Assembly: GCF_025351295.1 (NCBI RefSeq)
Contig: NZ_JANXWD010000012.1
Coordinates: forward strand, 17,688-81,687
DNA length: 64,000 nt
From: Phenylobacterium sp.
GTDB lineage: Bacteria > Pseudomonadota > Alphaproteobacteria > Caulobacterales > Caulobacteraceae
Direction of reading: 5' to 3'
Shown piece by piece: positions 8,538 to 17,909 of the stretch. A program made the translations under genes and the position numbers. Positions within the stretch are counted from its first letter, which is position 1, and each line of letters begins with the position of its first letter. A model generated the notes under the pieces. That model had not been told where the DNA came from, ran no database searches, and was given only the letters and a program-made list of their open reading frames with translations.

Positions 8538-9926
8538 ATGGGGGCTGCACGAGCGTCGCGAGTGATCGGCGCGCTTTGCGTGACCGTTGCCATCGCCGTA
8601 TCCGCGTTCGCGGTCCTGGCGGGCCGCGCGGCCGTGGCTGCGCCGGAACCGCCGGCCGGCCATGGCGTCCATGAGGGGGTCGCCTCCTGCGCGGATTCCA
8701 GCTGTCACAGCCGCCAGGTCGATTCGGGCGTCACGGTGCGGCAGAACGAACTGATCACCTGGCAGGACCCGTCCAGCCCGGCCGGCGCCCACAGCCGCGC
8801 CTGGCGCGTGCTGACCGAGCCCCGCGCCCAGGCCATCGCCCGCAAGATGGGGCTGGGCCCCGCGCAGAGCGCCAAGGAATGCCTGGGCTGCCACAGCGAT
8901 CCGGCCCCCGCGGCCCTGCGCGGCGCGAAGTTCCACATCGAGGACGGCGTCGGCTGCGAGGCCTGCCACGGCGGTTCGTCCGGCTGGCTCGCCAGCCACC
9001 GCACGGTCGGCGGCAGCCATGCCGCCAATGTGGCGGCCGGCATGCGCCCGCTGGAGAACCCCAAGGAACGCGCCAGCCTCTGCCTGGACTGCCACTTCGG
9101 CGGCTCCAAGCCCGGCCAGTTCGTCACCCACCAGATCATGGCCGCCGGACACCCGCGGGTGTCCTATGAACTCGACCTGTTCTCCAGCCTGCAGCAGCAC
9201 TGGGACGTCGACGCCGACTATGTGAAGCGCAAGGCCTACGCCGGCGGGGTCAAGACCTGGGCGGTCGGCCAGGCCATGGCGGTCGACCGCGCGCTCAGCC
9301 TCTATTCGGAACCCGGCCGGGGGCAGGGCGCCTTCCCGGAGTTCTACTTCTTCGACTGCCACAGCTGCCACCGCGAGATCAAAGACGACCCGACGGCGCG
9401 CCCGAAGTGGCAGGCCAATCCGGGCCGGCCGATCCCGTCCGGCCAGCCGCCGTTCAACGACGAGAACATGATCATGCTCTCGGCCGCGGCCCAGGCGGTC
9501 TCGCCCAGCCTCGCCGCCCGGTTCGACGCCGACTCCAAGGCCTTCCACGCCGCCCTGGCGCGAGACAAGGGCGAGTCGGTGCGCGCCGCCGGCCGGCTGG
9601 CGAGCTCGGCGCGGGCGCTCTCCGACGCCTTCGCCGGCCACGCCTTCTCCCGGCGCGAGACCCTAGCGATCCTGGACGCCGTGCTGACCGGCGAGGTCTC
9701 GCGGCGCTACACCGACTATACGGGCAGCGCCCAGGCGGTGATGGCGGCCGACACCCTGCTGAACGCCCTGGTCAGCTCCGGCCAGGCGGATCGCGGCGCG
9801 GTCGACCGCATCCGGCCCAGCCTGGCTGCGGCCTATGCCCAGGTGCGCGAGCCCAACGCCTACAAGCCCGAGGCCTTCCGCGCCGCCCTGACCGAGGTCG
9901 CCCAGGCTGCGAGGTCGCTGAAATGA
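8538..9926 (+). CDS. Pentahaem c-type cytochrome (cytochrome c554-like)
   Basis: 462 aa with an N-terminal export signal (about 1-35, ending AAVAA). Haem-attachment motifs start at C51, C115 (CLGCH), C140 (CEACH), C182 (CLDCH) and C274 (CHSCH). The first is the unusual CX4CH form (CADSSCH). The C-terminal 180 residues are haem-free and helical. The arrangement resembles the multihaem cytochrome c554 family, which moves electrons in the periplasm. Its substrate cannot be told from sequence. It is the first gene of a four-gene operon and its stop overlaps the next start (ATGA). A periplasmic electron carrier feeding the downstream barrel and decahaem protein is inference. A possible ribosome-binding site (GGGGGAGGGAC) precedes the ATG closely. 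Confidence 0.85.
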   Translation: MGAARASRVIGALCVTVAIAVSAFAVLAGRAAVAAPEPPAGHGVHEGVASCADSSCHSRQVDSGVTVRQNELITWQDPSSPAGAHSRAWRVLTEPRAQAIARKMGLGPAQSAKECLGCHSDPAPAALRGAKFHIEDGVGCEACHGGSSGWLASHRTVGGSHAANVAAGMRPLENPKERASLCLDCHFGGSKPGQFVTHQIMAAGHPRVSYELDLFSSLQQHWDVDADYVKRKAYAGGVKTWAVGQAMAVDRALSLYSEPGRGQGAFPEFYFFDCHSCHREIKDDPTARPKWQANPGRPIPSGQPPFNDENMIMLSAAAQAVSPSLAARFDADSKAFHAALARDKGESVRAAGRLASSARALSDAFAGHAFSRRETLAILDAVLTGEVSRRYTDYTGSAQAVMAADTLLNALVSSGQADRGAVDRIRPSLAAAYAQVREPNAYKPEAFRAALTEVAQAARSLK

Positions 9927-11866
9927 AGGTGGTGTCGCGTCTGGCCGTGTTCGTGGCCGCTTTGGCGCTCGCAGCCTGCGGGGGGGGAGGCAGCGGCAGC
10001 AGCATTCCCGTCGTCGCGCCCACGCCGCCGCCGGCCGCCGGTGTCTACACTCTGCCCGGCGCGCAATCGCTCTCGGTCGCCGACATCCAGCAGATCCTGG
10101 CCCAGGCCGTGGCCGAGGCGAAGGCCCGCAACCTGCCCGTGGTGATCGCGATCACCGACCGGCCCGGCAATGTGCTGGCCGTCTACAGCATGGCCGGCGC
10201 CAAGCCGACCACGCTCACCCGGCCTGGCCCCACCGGCGTCAACTCCGACGCCCAGGGCCTGGTGGTGCCGGCGGCCGGGGCGGCGATCGCCAAGGCCATC
10301 ACCGGCGCCTATCTGTCGTCCTCCGGCGGCAACGCGTTCTCGACCCGCACGGCCAGCCAGATCGTCCAGGAACACTTCCCGCCCAGCCCCTCGACCGTCG
10401 GGCTGGAAGCCGGGCCGCTGTTCGGCGTGCAGTTCTCGTCGCTGCCGTGCTCCGACGTCACCACACGGACCGCCAACACCACCGTCGGCCCGCGCCGGTC
10501 GCCGCTGGGCCTCTCGGCCGACCCCGGCGGCTTCCCGCTCTACAAGAACGGCGTGCTGGTCGGCGGTATCGGGGTGGTCGGCGACGGCGACTACGGCTTC
10601 GACAAGAACATCCTGGACGTCGAGGACGACGCCGAGGAGGCGATCGCCATCGCCGGCACCACCGGCTTTGACGCGCCCATCGCGCAGCGCGCCGACCGGA
10701 TCACCGTGGACGGCACGGCGCTGCGCTACACCGACACCACCGACGGCTCGCTGAAGACCACGCCGGCCAGCGCGCCGGCCTTCGCCAGCCTGCCGGCCGG
10801 GACGGGGACCTTCACGGCGGTCGCTGGCTACTATCCTGGCGGCGGGGCGCTGGCCGGCACGGTCTATGGAACCGAGGCCTCGGGCCTGCGGCTGGCCACC
10901 ACGGCCGAGTTCTCGATCCCCAGCTCGATGGTCCTGACCAACGGCTCGGGCCAGAACCGCTTCCCGATCCGTGGCGGCACCGACGGCGCCGACGGCCTGG
11001 CGCCGCTGACCGACACCGAGGTGCGGGCGGTGCTGGAGGAAGCCTTCACCATCATGAGCCGGGCGCGCGGCCAGATCCGCCGCCCGCTGGACAGCCGCGC
11101 CCAGGTGTCGATCACCGTGGTCGACAGCCGCGGCCAGATCCTGGGACTGGTGCGGGCGCCCGACGCCCCGATCTTCGGCATCGACGTCTCGGCCCAGAAG
11201 GCGCGGACGGTGGCGCTGATGTCCGGCCCGAACGCCGCCTCGGACCTGCTGGCCGATCCGGATTCGGATGTCCGCGGCTTCGTCCAGAAGGCCCGCGACT
11301 TCGTCCCCGATCCGACCTTCCTGACCGGCAAGACGGCCTTCGCCGCCAAGTCGATCGGCAACCTGTCGCGGCCCTATTTCCCCGATGGCGAAGTCGGGCG
11401 GCCGAACGGGCCGTTCTCGCGGCCGATCACTCTGTGGAGCCCGCTGGCCACCGGCCTGCAGGCCTCGCTGATCGTCACCAACCTGGCGGCCCACCTGGGC
11501 TTCGTCACCGGGGCCACGGCGACCGACACGCCCACCGTCTGCACCAACCTGCCGCAGGTGGCGCCCGGCCAGAACCGGCTGCAGAACGGTATGCAGATCT
11601 TCTCCGGCTCGGTGCCGATCTATCGCGGCACACAGCTGGTGGGGGCGATCGGCGTCTCCGGCGACGGCATCGACCAGGACGACATGATCTCGTTCCTGGG
11701 CCTCTACAACGGCGGCCAGCGCGTCGGCACGATCGGCGAGGCGCCGATGTCCATGCGTGCGGACCAGCTGCTGGTCGGACCGACCCAGACCCGGCTGCGC
11801 TACGTGGGCTGTCCGTTCGCGCCCTTCCTCGACACCAACGATCAGAACGTGTGCCAGGGGAAATAG
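9923..11866 (+). CDS. Lipoprotein with two GlcG/HbpS-like haem-binding-family domains
   Basis: 647 aa from ATG 9923, which overlaps the preceding stop. A lipobox (LALAAC, Cys19) is followed by a Gly/Ser linker, so it is membrane-anchored in the envelope. Two copies of the GlcG/HbpS fold (PF03928 type) are visible. The first is at about 45-255 (LSVADIQQILAQA ... GGIGVVGDG) and the second at about 370-620 (LTDTEVRAVLEEA ... VGAIGVSGDG). Each ends with the family's G-x-x-V-G-G/A-I-G-V hairpin. HbpS of Streptomyces is an extracellular haem-binding protein and GlcG is found with glycolate oxidase. In a cytochrome operon, haem binding or an accessory redox role is plausible but unproven. Two copies on one lipoprotein is unusual. 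Confidence 0.75.
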   Translation: MKVVSRLAVFVAALALAACGGGGSGSSIPVVAPTPPPAAGVYTLPGAQSLSVADIQQILAQAVAEAKARNLPVVIAITDRPGNVLAVYSMAGAKPTTLTRPGPTGVNSDAQGLVVPAAGAAIAKAITGAYLSSSGGNAFSTRTASQIVQEHFPPSPSTVGLEAGPLFGVQFSSLPCSDVTTRTANTTVGPRRSPLGLSADPGGFPLYKNGVLVGGIGVVGDGDYGFDKNILDVEDDAEEAIAIAGTTGFDAPIAQRADRITVDGTALRYTDTTDGSLKTTPASAPAFASLPAGTGTFTAVAGYYPGGGALAGTVYGTEASGLRLATTAEFSIPSSMVLTNGSGQNRFPIRGGTDGADGLAPLTDTEVRAVLEEAFTIMSRARGQIRRPLDSRAQVSITVVDSRGQILGLVRAPDAPIFGIDVSAQKARTVALMSGPNAASDLLADPDSDVRGFVQKARDFVPDPTFLTGKTAFAAKSIGNLSRPYFPDGEVGRPNGPFSRPITLWSPLATGLQASLIVTNLAAHLGFVTGATATDTPTVCTNLPQVAPGQNRLQNGMQIFSGSVPIYRGTQLVGAIGVSGDGIDQDDMISFLGLYNGGQRVGTIGEAPMSMRADQLLVGPTQTRLRYVGCPFAPFLDTNDQNVCQGK

Positions 11867-11868
11867 GC

Positions 11869-13752
11869 ATGCGCAGGTCCTCCTTCCTTGCGCTCAGCGC
11901 CGTCGCCGCCTTCGCGGGGCAGGCCAAGGCCGAGCAGGATCCGGGCCGCGCGCCGGCGGCCTCCGCCGCCGTGGCCGGACACGACGCGGCGGCCCAGGAA
12001 CCGGCCCAGGCCCCCCCCCAGGTGACGGCCCCGGCGGCGGACGCCCCGCCCACCGACGACAAGCCGCTGGATGGCCGCCGCCGGCCCGGCCGCGTCGAGA
12101 CCTATCCGGCGCCGATCACCCAGCAGAACCCGGGCGCCGTGCGCGCGCCGCCGCCCGAGGCCTTCCCGAAGGACGAGATCCCGGTGCCGGACCGCTGGCG
12201 CCTGGCGGGGGCCCTGGGCGTCAGTCATCCGCGCTGGTTCGACCCCTACAACCAGAACTTCCTGAAGGGCGACATCCCGATCAAGGGGACCCGCGACTGG
12301 TTCCTGAACGCCAGCGCCATCTCGGACACCGTCATCGAGCCGCGCAGCTTCCCGATCCCGGTGGGCGTGCAGACCACCGAGCGGGCCGGCAGCCTGGACG
12401 TGTTCGGCAAGAACACCAGCCTGGTCCTGGCCCAGACGTTCATCGTGGCCGCCTCGCTGGTGAAGGGCTCCACGGCCTACAAGCCGCCGGAATATGAGTT
12501 CCGCGTCGCCCTGGCGGCCCAGGACAACTACGTCGACGTACCGGAGCGGCGGGTCCTGGACGTGCGGCCCAGTCAGCCGAGCCATCGGAACGACGCCTTC
12601 ATCGGGGTCCAGGAAGCCTTCCTCGACTACCACATCCGCAACGTCTCCGACCGCTACGACTTCGACAGCGTGCGGATCGGCATCCAGCCGTTCTCGACCG
12701 ACTTCCGCGGCTTCCTGTTCCAGGACAACCAGCTGGGCGTGCGGCTGTTCGGCAACCGCGACAACAACCGCTTCCAGTACAATCTGGCGGCCTTCTGGCG
12801 GCTGGAGAAGGACACCAATTCCGGCCTGAATGACGTCACCCAGCGGCTGCGCGACGACTATGTCTTCGTCGCCAACGTGTACCGCCAGGACCTGCCGGTC
12901 CCCGGCCTGACCTCGCAGCTGACCGTGGTGTACAACCGCAACCGCGAGGCGGGACAGATCCACGTCGACCGGAACGGCTTCCCGGAGCGGCCGGCGCTGA
13001 TCGGCAACCTGCGCGGCCGCGACTACGACGTGACCTATCTGGGCTACAACGCCGACGGCCACTGGGGTCGGATCAACTTCACCGGCTCGGCCTACTATGC
13101 GATCGGCGAGGACCGGAATTCGATCTTCACCAGCAAGAAGGCGGACATCCGCGCCTATTTCGTCGCCGTCGAGCCGTCGATCGACTTCGACTGGATCCGG
13201 GTGCGCCTGAACGGCCTCTACGCGTCGGGCGACAAGAACCCCTACGACAACACCGAACGCGGCTTCGACGCGGTGTTCGAGAACCCGCAGTTCGCCGGGG
13301 CCGACACCAGCTACTGGATCCGCCAGACCATCCCCTTCGCCGGTGGCGGTCGGGTGATCGCGATCAACAACCGCAACGGCGTGCTGAACGCGCTCCGCCC
13401 CTCGAAGGAAGAGGGGCAGTCGAACTTCAACAATCCGGGCACGACGCTGTTCGGCGTCGGCGCCGACTTCGACGTGACGCCCCAGCTGCGCATCACCACC
13501 AACCTCAACCACCTGGGGTTCGTGAACACTGCGGTCGTGCAGGCGTCGCGCCAGGAAGGCTCGATCCCGAAGTCGCTGGGCTGGGATGCGTCGGTGTCGA
13601 CGATCTACCGGCCGCTGATGACCCAGAACCTGGTGTTCCGCGTCTCGGGCGCCGTGTTCGATCCGGGCAAGGGGTTTAAGGACCTGTTCACCAACGCCCA
13701 GCGCGACAAGCGCTACTATTCCATACTGATCAACGCCATTCTGACGTTCTAG
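11869..13752 (+). CDS. Outer-membrane beta-barrel protein of the multihaem operon (porin-like)
   Basis: 627 aa with a signal peptide (about 1-21, GQAKA). A Pro/Ala-rich periplasmic segment covers about 22-95. Alternating amphipathic strands typical of a large beta-barrel then run to a final ILINAILTF strand with a C-terminal Phe, the BAM recognition feature. It contains no cysteine, so it is not a haem protein and lacks the N-terminal CXXC seen in MtrB. It sits 2 bp after the GlcG lipoprotein and 7 bp before the decahaem gene. By analogy with porin-cytochrome conduits (MtrAB, PioAB) it could sheath a cytochrome across the outer membrane. It may equally be an ordinary substrate porin. I do not recognise a named family. 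Confidence 0.7.
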   Translation: MRRSSFLALSAVAAFAGQAKAEQDPGRAPAASAAVAGHDAAAQEPAQAPPQVTAPAADAPPTDDKPLDGRRRPGRVETYPAPITQQNPGAVRAPPPEAFPKDEIPVPDRWRLAGALGVSHPRWFDPYNQNFLKGDIPIKGTRDWFLNASAISDTVIEPRSFPIPVGVQTTERAGSLDVFGKNTSLVLAQTFIVAASLVKGSTAYKPPEYEFRVALAAQDNYVDVPERRVLDVRPSQPSHRNDAFIGVQEAFLDYHIRNVSDRYDFDSVRIGIQPFSTDFRGFLFQDNQLGVRLFGNRDNNRFQYNLAAFWRLEKDTNSGLNDVTQRLRDDYVFVANVYRQDLPVPGLTSQLTVVYNRNREAGQIHVDRNGFPERPALIGNLRGRDYDVTYLGYNADGHWGRINFTGSAYYAIGEDRNSIFTSKKADIRAYFVAVEPSIDFDWIRVRLNGLYASGDKNPYDNTERGFDAVFENPQFAGADTSYWIRQTIPFAGGGRVIAINNRNGVLNALRPSKEEGQSNFNNPGTTLFGVGADFDVTPQLRITTNLNHLGFVNTAVVQASRQEGSIPKSLGWDASVSTIYRPLMTQNLVFRVSGAVFDPGKGFKDLFTNAQRDKRYYSILINAILTF

Positions 13753-13759
13753 GGACAAG

Positions 13760-16700
13760 ATGCTGAAAGCGTGGGGAAAACGGCTGAGGATGGGGGCGCT
13801 GGCGGCGCTGGCCTTGCTCATGCCCTTGACGCTCAAGGCCTCCGAGCCGGAGAAGCCGGTGGCGCGTCACTATGTCGAGGCGCCGGCCGCCCGGATCGAC
13901 TTCGACGACGTCCATGTGACGGACGCCAGCCGTGGATGCATCAGCTGCCACCTGAAGTCCGATGCGGCCAGCATGCACATCTCCAAGGCGGTGAAGCTGG
14001 GCTGCGTCGACTGCCACGGCGGCGTGGCCACGGTCGTGGCCCCGGCCGGAATGGACGCGAAGTCCAAGGCCTATGCCGACCTGCGCGACCAGGCCCACGT
14101 CCTGCCGCGCTTCCCCAAGACCTGGAACTTCCCCAGCTCGGCCAATCCGAAGCAGAGCTACACGCTGCTCAACAAGGAATCGCCGGCCTTCGTGCGGTTC
14201 GTGAATCCGTCGGACTACCGTGTCGCCCGCCAGGCCTGCGGCGCCTGCCACATGGAGCTGATCGAGCGGGCGGAACGCTCGCTGATGTCCACCGGGGCGA
14301 TGTTCTTCGGCGGCGCTTCGTATAACAATGGTATTCTGCCGTTCAAGAACTACGTCCTGGGCGAGGCCTATACCCACGACGGCCAGCCCGCGAGCCTGAA
14401 GGCCGCCGGCGTGACGCCCGGCACCGTGACCGCCGCCGAGGCAAAGCGTGGCGCGCTGCCGATCCTCTATCCCGCGCCGACCTGGCAGGTGACGCCGCCG
14501 GGCGACATCTTCCGCGTCTTCGAGCGCGGCGGGCGCAACATCAACACCCAGTTCGCCGAGGTCGGCCTGCCCGACGCTACGGGCTCGATCCAGCGGCTGG
14601 AGGAGCCGGGCCGTCCGGACCTCAAGCAGTCGAACCGCGGCCCTGGCACCGGCCTGCGCGTCGCGATCCCGCTGCTGAACATCCACAAGACCCGCCTCAA
14701 CGACCCCTTCACGTGGTTCATGGGCACCAACGACCAGCCGGGCGACTATCGCCAGTCGGGCTGCGCCTCGTGCCACGTGGTCTATGCGAACAACCGCCAG
14801 GTGAACGCCAGCCTGACCTACGCGCGGTTCGGCCGCGACGGGCAGAGCTTCACGGTCGACCCGACGATCAACAAGGAGGAGTCGGGCCACCCGATCCAGC
14901 ACGCCTTCACGCGCTCGATCCCGACCGCCCAGTGCATGAACTGCCACATGCACCAGCCCAACATGTTCGTGAACACCTACCTCGGCTACACGATGTGGGA
15001 CTACGAGTCCGACGCGCCCTTCATGTGGCCCGAGCGGCAGAAGTACCCGACCACCGCCGAAATCCGGAAGGTCCTGGACCGCAACCCCGAGGGCGCCGCG
15101 CCGCGCGGCAACTGGGCCGACCTCGACTTCCTGCGCAACGTCTTCGACCTTAACGGCAAGCTGAACGACACCCAGTTCGCCGACTACCACGGCCATGGCT
15201 GGAACTTCCGCGGCATCTTCAAGCGCGACCGCGAGGGCCAGTTGCTGGACGCCAAGGGCGACCCGGTGACCGCCCAGGGCCCCGCCAAGTGGCCGAAGGA
15301 CCTCTATCCCAGGACCGACAAGATCGCCGACGGCTTCGTCGACACCAAGGGCGAGGACCCGGCCATCAACGCCGGCAAGGCCGTCCACATGATGGATATC
15401 CATGCCGAAAAGGGCATGCAGTGCGCCGACTGCCACTTCTCCCAGGACAGCCACGGGTCCGGCATGATCTTCGGCGAGGTCGCCAATGCGGTGGAAGTCC
15501 GCTGCCGCGACTGCCACGGCACGACGTCCGACTATCCGACGCTGCGGACATCCGGTCCGGCCGCCGACCCCAAGGGCAATGACCTCAGCCTGCTGCGCAA
15601 CCCCGACGGCCAGCGGCGGTTCGAGTGGGTGGAGCGTGGTGGCCGCCAGGTGCTCATCCAGCGCTCGCTGCTGGACCCGAACCTGGAGTGGCGCGTCCAT
15701 CTGGTGAAGGACTCGGTCGATCCGGCCAGCCCCGACTTCAACGCCAAGGCCGCCCGCGCCAAGCTGATGTCCAAGATCAGCCAGGACGGCAAGCCGATGG
15801 CCTGGGGCCCCGGCGTGGCCAAGGAGAATCGCGCCCATACCGAAGACAACATGGAATGCTTCGCCTGCCACACCTCGTGGACCACAGCCTGCGCCGGCTG
15901 CCACCTCCCGATCGAGGCCAACTGGAAGACCGTCACCCACAAGTACGAGGGCGAGGAGACGCGGAACTACGCCACCTACAACCCGCAGGTGGCCCGCGAC
16001 GACATGTTCCAGCTGGGCAAGCACATGACGACCAAGGGCTGGACCATCGCGCCCATCCGCTCGTCCTCGGCGCTGATCCTGTCGTCGACCAACGTCAACC
16101 GCGAGCGGATCTACAACCAGCAGCCGCCGATCGCGGCGTCGGGCTTCTCCAGCCAGGCGTTCGCCCCGCACTTCCCGCACACCGTGCGCAAGACCGAGAC
16201 CAAGACCTGCTCGGACTGCCACGTGTCGGCGGAGAACGACAACAACGCGATCATGGCCCAGCTGATGCTGCTGGGGACCAACTTCGTGAACTTCGTCGGC
16301 CAGAATGCCTGGGTCGGCATGGACGACGGCGTCGAGGCGGTGCGGGTCTCCGAGTGGAGCGAGCCGCAGGCGGTATTCGGTTCCTACCTGCAGAAGTACG
16401 CCTATCCGGACTTCTACAAGCTGCACGTCGACCAGAACAAGCGCGAGCTGAAGACCTGGCGGCGCGGCAAGCCGTTCGCCAAGGGCCTGAAGGGCGGCGA
16501 GGCCGAGGCCTACGAGGACATCGTCAACTCGGTCCACAAGACCGACGGCGCGGCCCACTGCCTGCAGCTGCGCGGCGAATATATGTACGTCGCCCAGGGC
16601 AAGGGCGGGTTCCGCGCCTTCGACGTGGCCTCGATCTCCAACAAGGGCATCTCGGAGAAGATCATCACGGCGCCGTTCTCGCCGCTGGGCAACAACACCC

Positions 16701-17776
16701 AGGTGGTCAGCAAGAACGCCACCTGCGTGGCGCTGCCGACCAACCAGAGCATCGCCCCGCTGCGCAACGAGCACATGAAGACGCTCAACGCCGGCGGCCT
16801 GCCGCGGCAGGGCGACGAGCAGAGCCTGCTCCAGGCCAACCAGGAGCAGGAGTTCCTGCCGATCTACTCCTACGCCGTGGTCACCGACTCCGAGGAAGGC
16901 CTGATCCTCATCAACGTGAACCGGCTGACCGACGGCGATCCGCGCAACAACACCCTGAAGCGGGCCGTGACCTGGAACCCGAACGGGGTGCTGAAGGGCG
17001 CGCGCCACGTCACCCTGGGCGGTTCCTACGCCTACATCGCCGCCGACGCTGGCCTGGTGGTGGTCGATCTGAAGGACCCGCTGAAGCCGGTGCTGAAGTC
17101 GGTGGTGGCCCTGCCGGACATGCGCGCCTCGGCCCTGCAGTTCCGCTACCTCTGGGTGACCGACGCCCGCGGCCTGGAGCTGCTGGATGTCAGCCACATG
17201 GATCAGCCCAGGCTGGTGGAGGGCGCCACCGTTCCCCTGGCCGACGCGCGGCGGGTCTATGTGGCGCGGACCTACGCCTATGTCGCGGCCAAGAAGGACG
17301 GCCTGGTCATCGTCGACGTCAAGGCGCCCGAACGGCCGAAGATCTACCAGAAGTTCGACGCCGGCGGCGCGCTGAACGACGCTGAAGATGTGATCGTGGG
17401 GTCGACCAACGCCTCGCTGTTCGCCTATGTCGCCGACGGCAGGAACGGCCTGAAGGTGCTGCAGCTGACCAGTCCGGCCAGCCAGCCGAACTTCTACGGC
17501 TTCTCGCCGGCCCCGAAGCCCGAGCTGATCGCCTGGGCCAAGACCGCCGGCCCGGCGATGGCGCTCTCCAAGGGTCTCGACCGCGACCGCGCGGTGGACG
17601 AGACCGGCGGCCAGATCGCCGTCTTCGGCCGCCTGGGCTCACGGCCCCTGAACCGCGAAGAGATGAACGGCTTCTTCAACGACGCCTGGGGCCGCCCGTA
17701 CCGGGTCACCGACGCCCCGGACATGTCGGCCTGGATGGGCCCGCGGATCACCTCAACAGCGCAGGCCGGTCGGTAG
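13760..17776 (+). CDS. Decahaem c-type cytochrome fused to LVIVD beta-propeller repeats
   Basis: 1338 aa with a Sec signal (about 1-27) and no lipobox. There are ten CXXCH sites, starting at C60, 82, 160, 335, 392, 555, 582, 700, 711 and 817. Motifs eight and nine are only 11 residues apart. From about 930 to 1250 there are at least five LVIVD-type blades (YMYVAQGKGGFRAFDV, YAYIAADAGLVVVDL, YLWVTDARGLELLDV, YAYVAAKKDGLVIVDV, FAYVADGRNGLKVLQL), probably a surface-exposed beta-propeller. It is last in the operon after the barrel, with an AGGGAC ribosome-binding site. The likely role is electron transfer at or beyond the outer membrane. The terminal acceptor or donor is unknown. Decahaem content matches MtrA/MtrC-class proteins, but the architecture differs. 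Confidence 0.85.
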   Translation: MLKAWGKRLRMGALAALALLMPLTLKASEPEKPVARHYVEAPAARIDFDDVHVTDASRGCISCHLKSDAASMHISKAVKLGCVDCHGGVATVVAPAGMDAKSKAYADLRDQAHVLPRFPKTWNFPSSANPKQSYTLLNKESPAFVRFVNPSDYRVARQACGACHMELIERAERSLMSTGAMFFGGASYNNGILPFKNYVLGEAYTHDGQPASLKAAGVTPGTVTAAEAKRGALPILYPAPTWQVTPPGDIFRVFERGGRNINTQFAEVGLPDATGSIQRLEEPGRPDLKQSNRGPGTGLRVAIPLLNIHKTRLNDPFTWFMGTNDQPGDYRQSGCASCHVVYANNRQVNASLTYARFGRDGQSFTVDPTINKEESGHPIQHAFTRSIPTAQCMNCHMHQPNMFVNTYLGYTMWDYESDAPFMWPERQKYPTTAEIRKVLDRNPEGAAPRGNWADLDFLRNVFDLNGKLNDTQFADYHGHGWNFRGIFKRDREGQLLDAKGDPVTAQGPAKWPKDLYPRTDKIADGFVDTKGEDPAINAGKAVHMMDIHAEKGMQCADCHFSQDSHGSGMIFGEVANAVEVRCRDCHGTTSDYPTLRTSGPAADPKGNDLSLLRNPDGQRRFEWVERGGRQVLIQRSLLDPNLEWRVHLVKDSVDPASPDFNAKAARAKLMSKISQDGKPMAWGPGVAKENRAHTEDNMECFACHTSWTTACAGCHLPIEANWKTVTHKYEGEETRNYATYNPQVARDDMFQLGKHMTTKGWTIAPIRSSSALILSSTNVNRERIYNQQPPIAASGFSSQAFAPHFPHTVRKTETKTCSDCHVSAENDNNAIMAQLMLLGTNFVNFVGQNAWVGMDDGVEAVRVSEWSEPQAVFGSYLQKYAYPDFYKLHVDQNKRELKTWRRGKPFAKGLKGGEAEAYEDIVNSVHKTDGAAHCLQLRGEYMYVAQGKGGFRAFDVASISNKGISEKIITAPFSPLGNNTQVVSKNATCVALPTNQSIAPLRNEHMKTLNAGGLPRQGDEQSLLQANQEQEFLPIYSYAVVTDSEEGLILINVNRLTDGDPRNNTLKRAVTWNPNGVLKGARHVTLGGSYAYIAADAGLVVVDLKDPLKPVLKSVVALPDMRASALQFRYLWVTDARGLELLDVSHMDQPRLVEGATVPLADARRVYVARTYAYVAAKKDGLVIVDVKAPERPKIYQKFDAGGALNDAEDVIVGSTNASLFAYVADGRNGLKVLQLTSPASQPNFYGFSPAPKPELIAWAKTAGPAMALSKGLDRDRAVDETGGQIAVFGRLGSRPLNREEMNGFFNDAWGRPYRVTDAPDMSAWMGPRITSTAQAGR

Positions 17777-17909
17777 GAGCCGCGCCGCTTCACCTTCGCG
17801 GGGAGGAGCGGGACTATGGAGAGAGCGAGCGACTCCTCGTCCATCAGGCTTCGCTTTGACGGTCTTCTCCCGCAGGGGACAGGAAGGCGCAAACTGGCCG
17901 CACGGCCGC

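Noticed and set aside
11869..13752. Calling the barrel an MtrB/PioB homologue
   Set aside because: It lacks the CXXC seen in MtrB, and no specific sequence match can be claimed without a search. Only a functional analogy is proposed.
8538..17776. Calling the multihaem operon a nitrite, hydroxylamine or sulfite reductase
   Set aside because: No CXXCK site, siroheme motif or other catalytic signature of those enzymes is visible.
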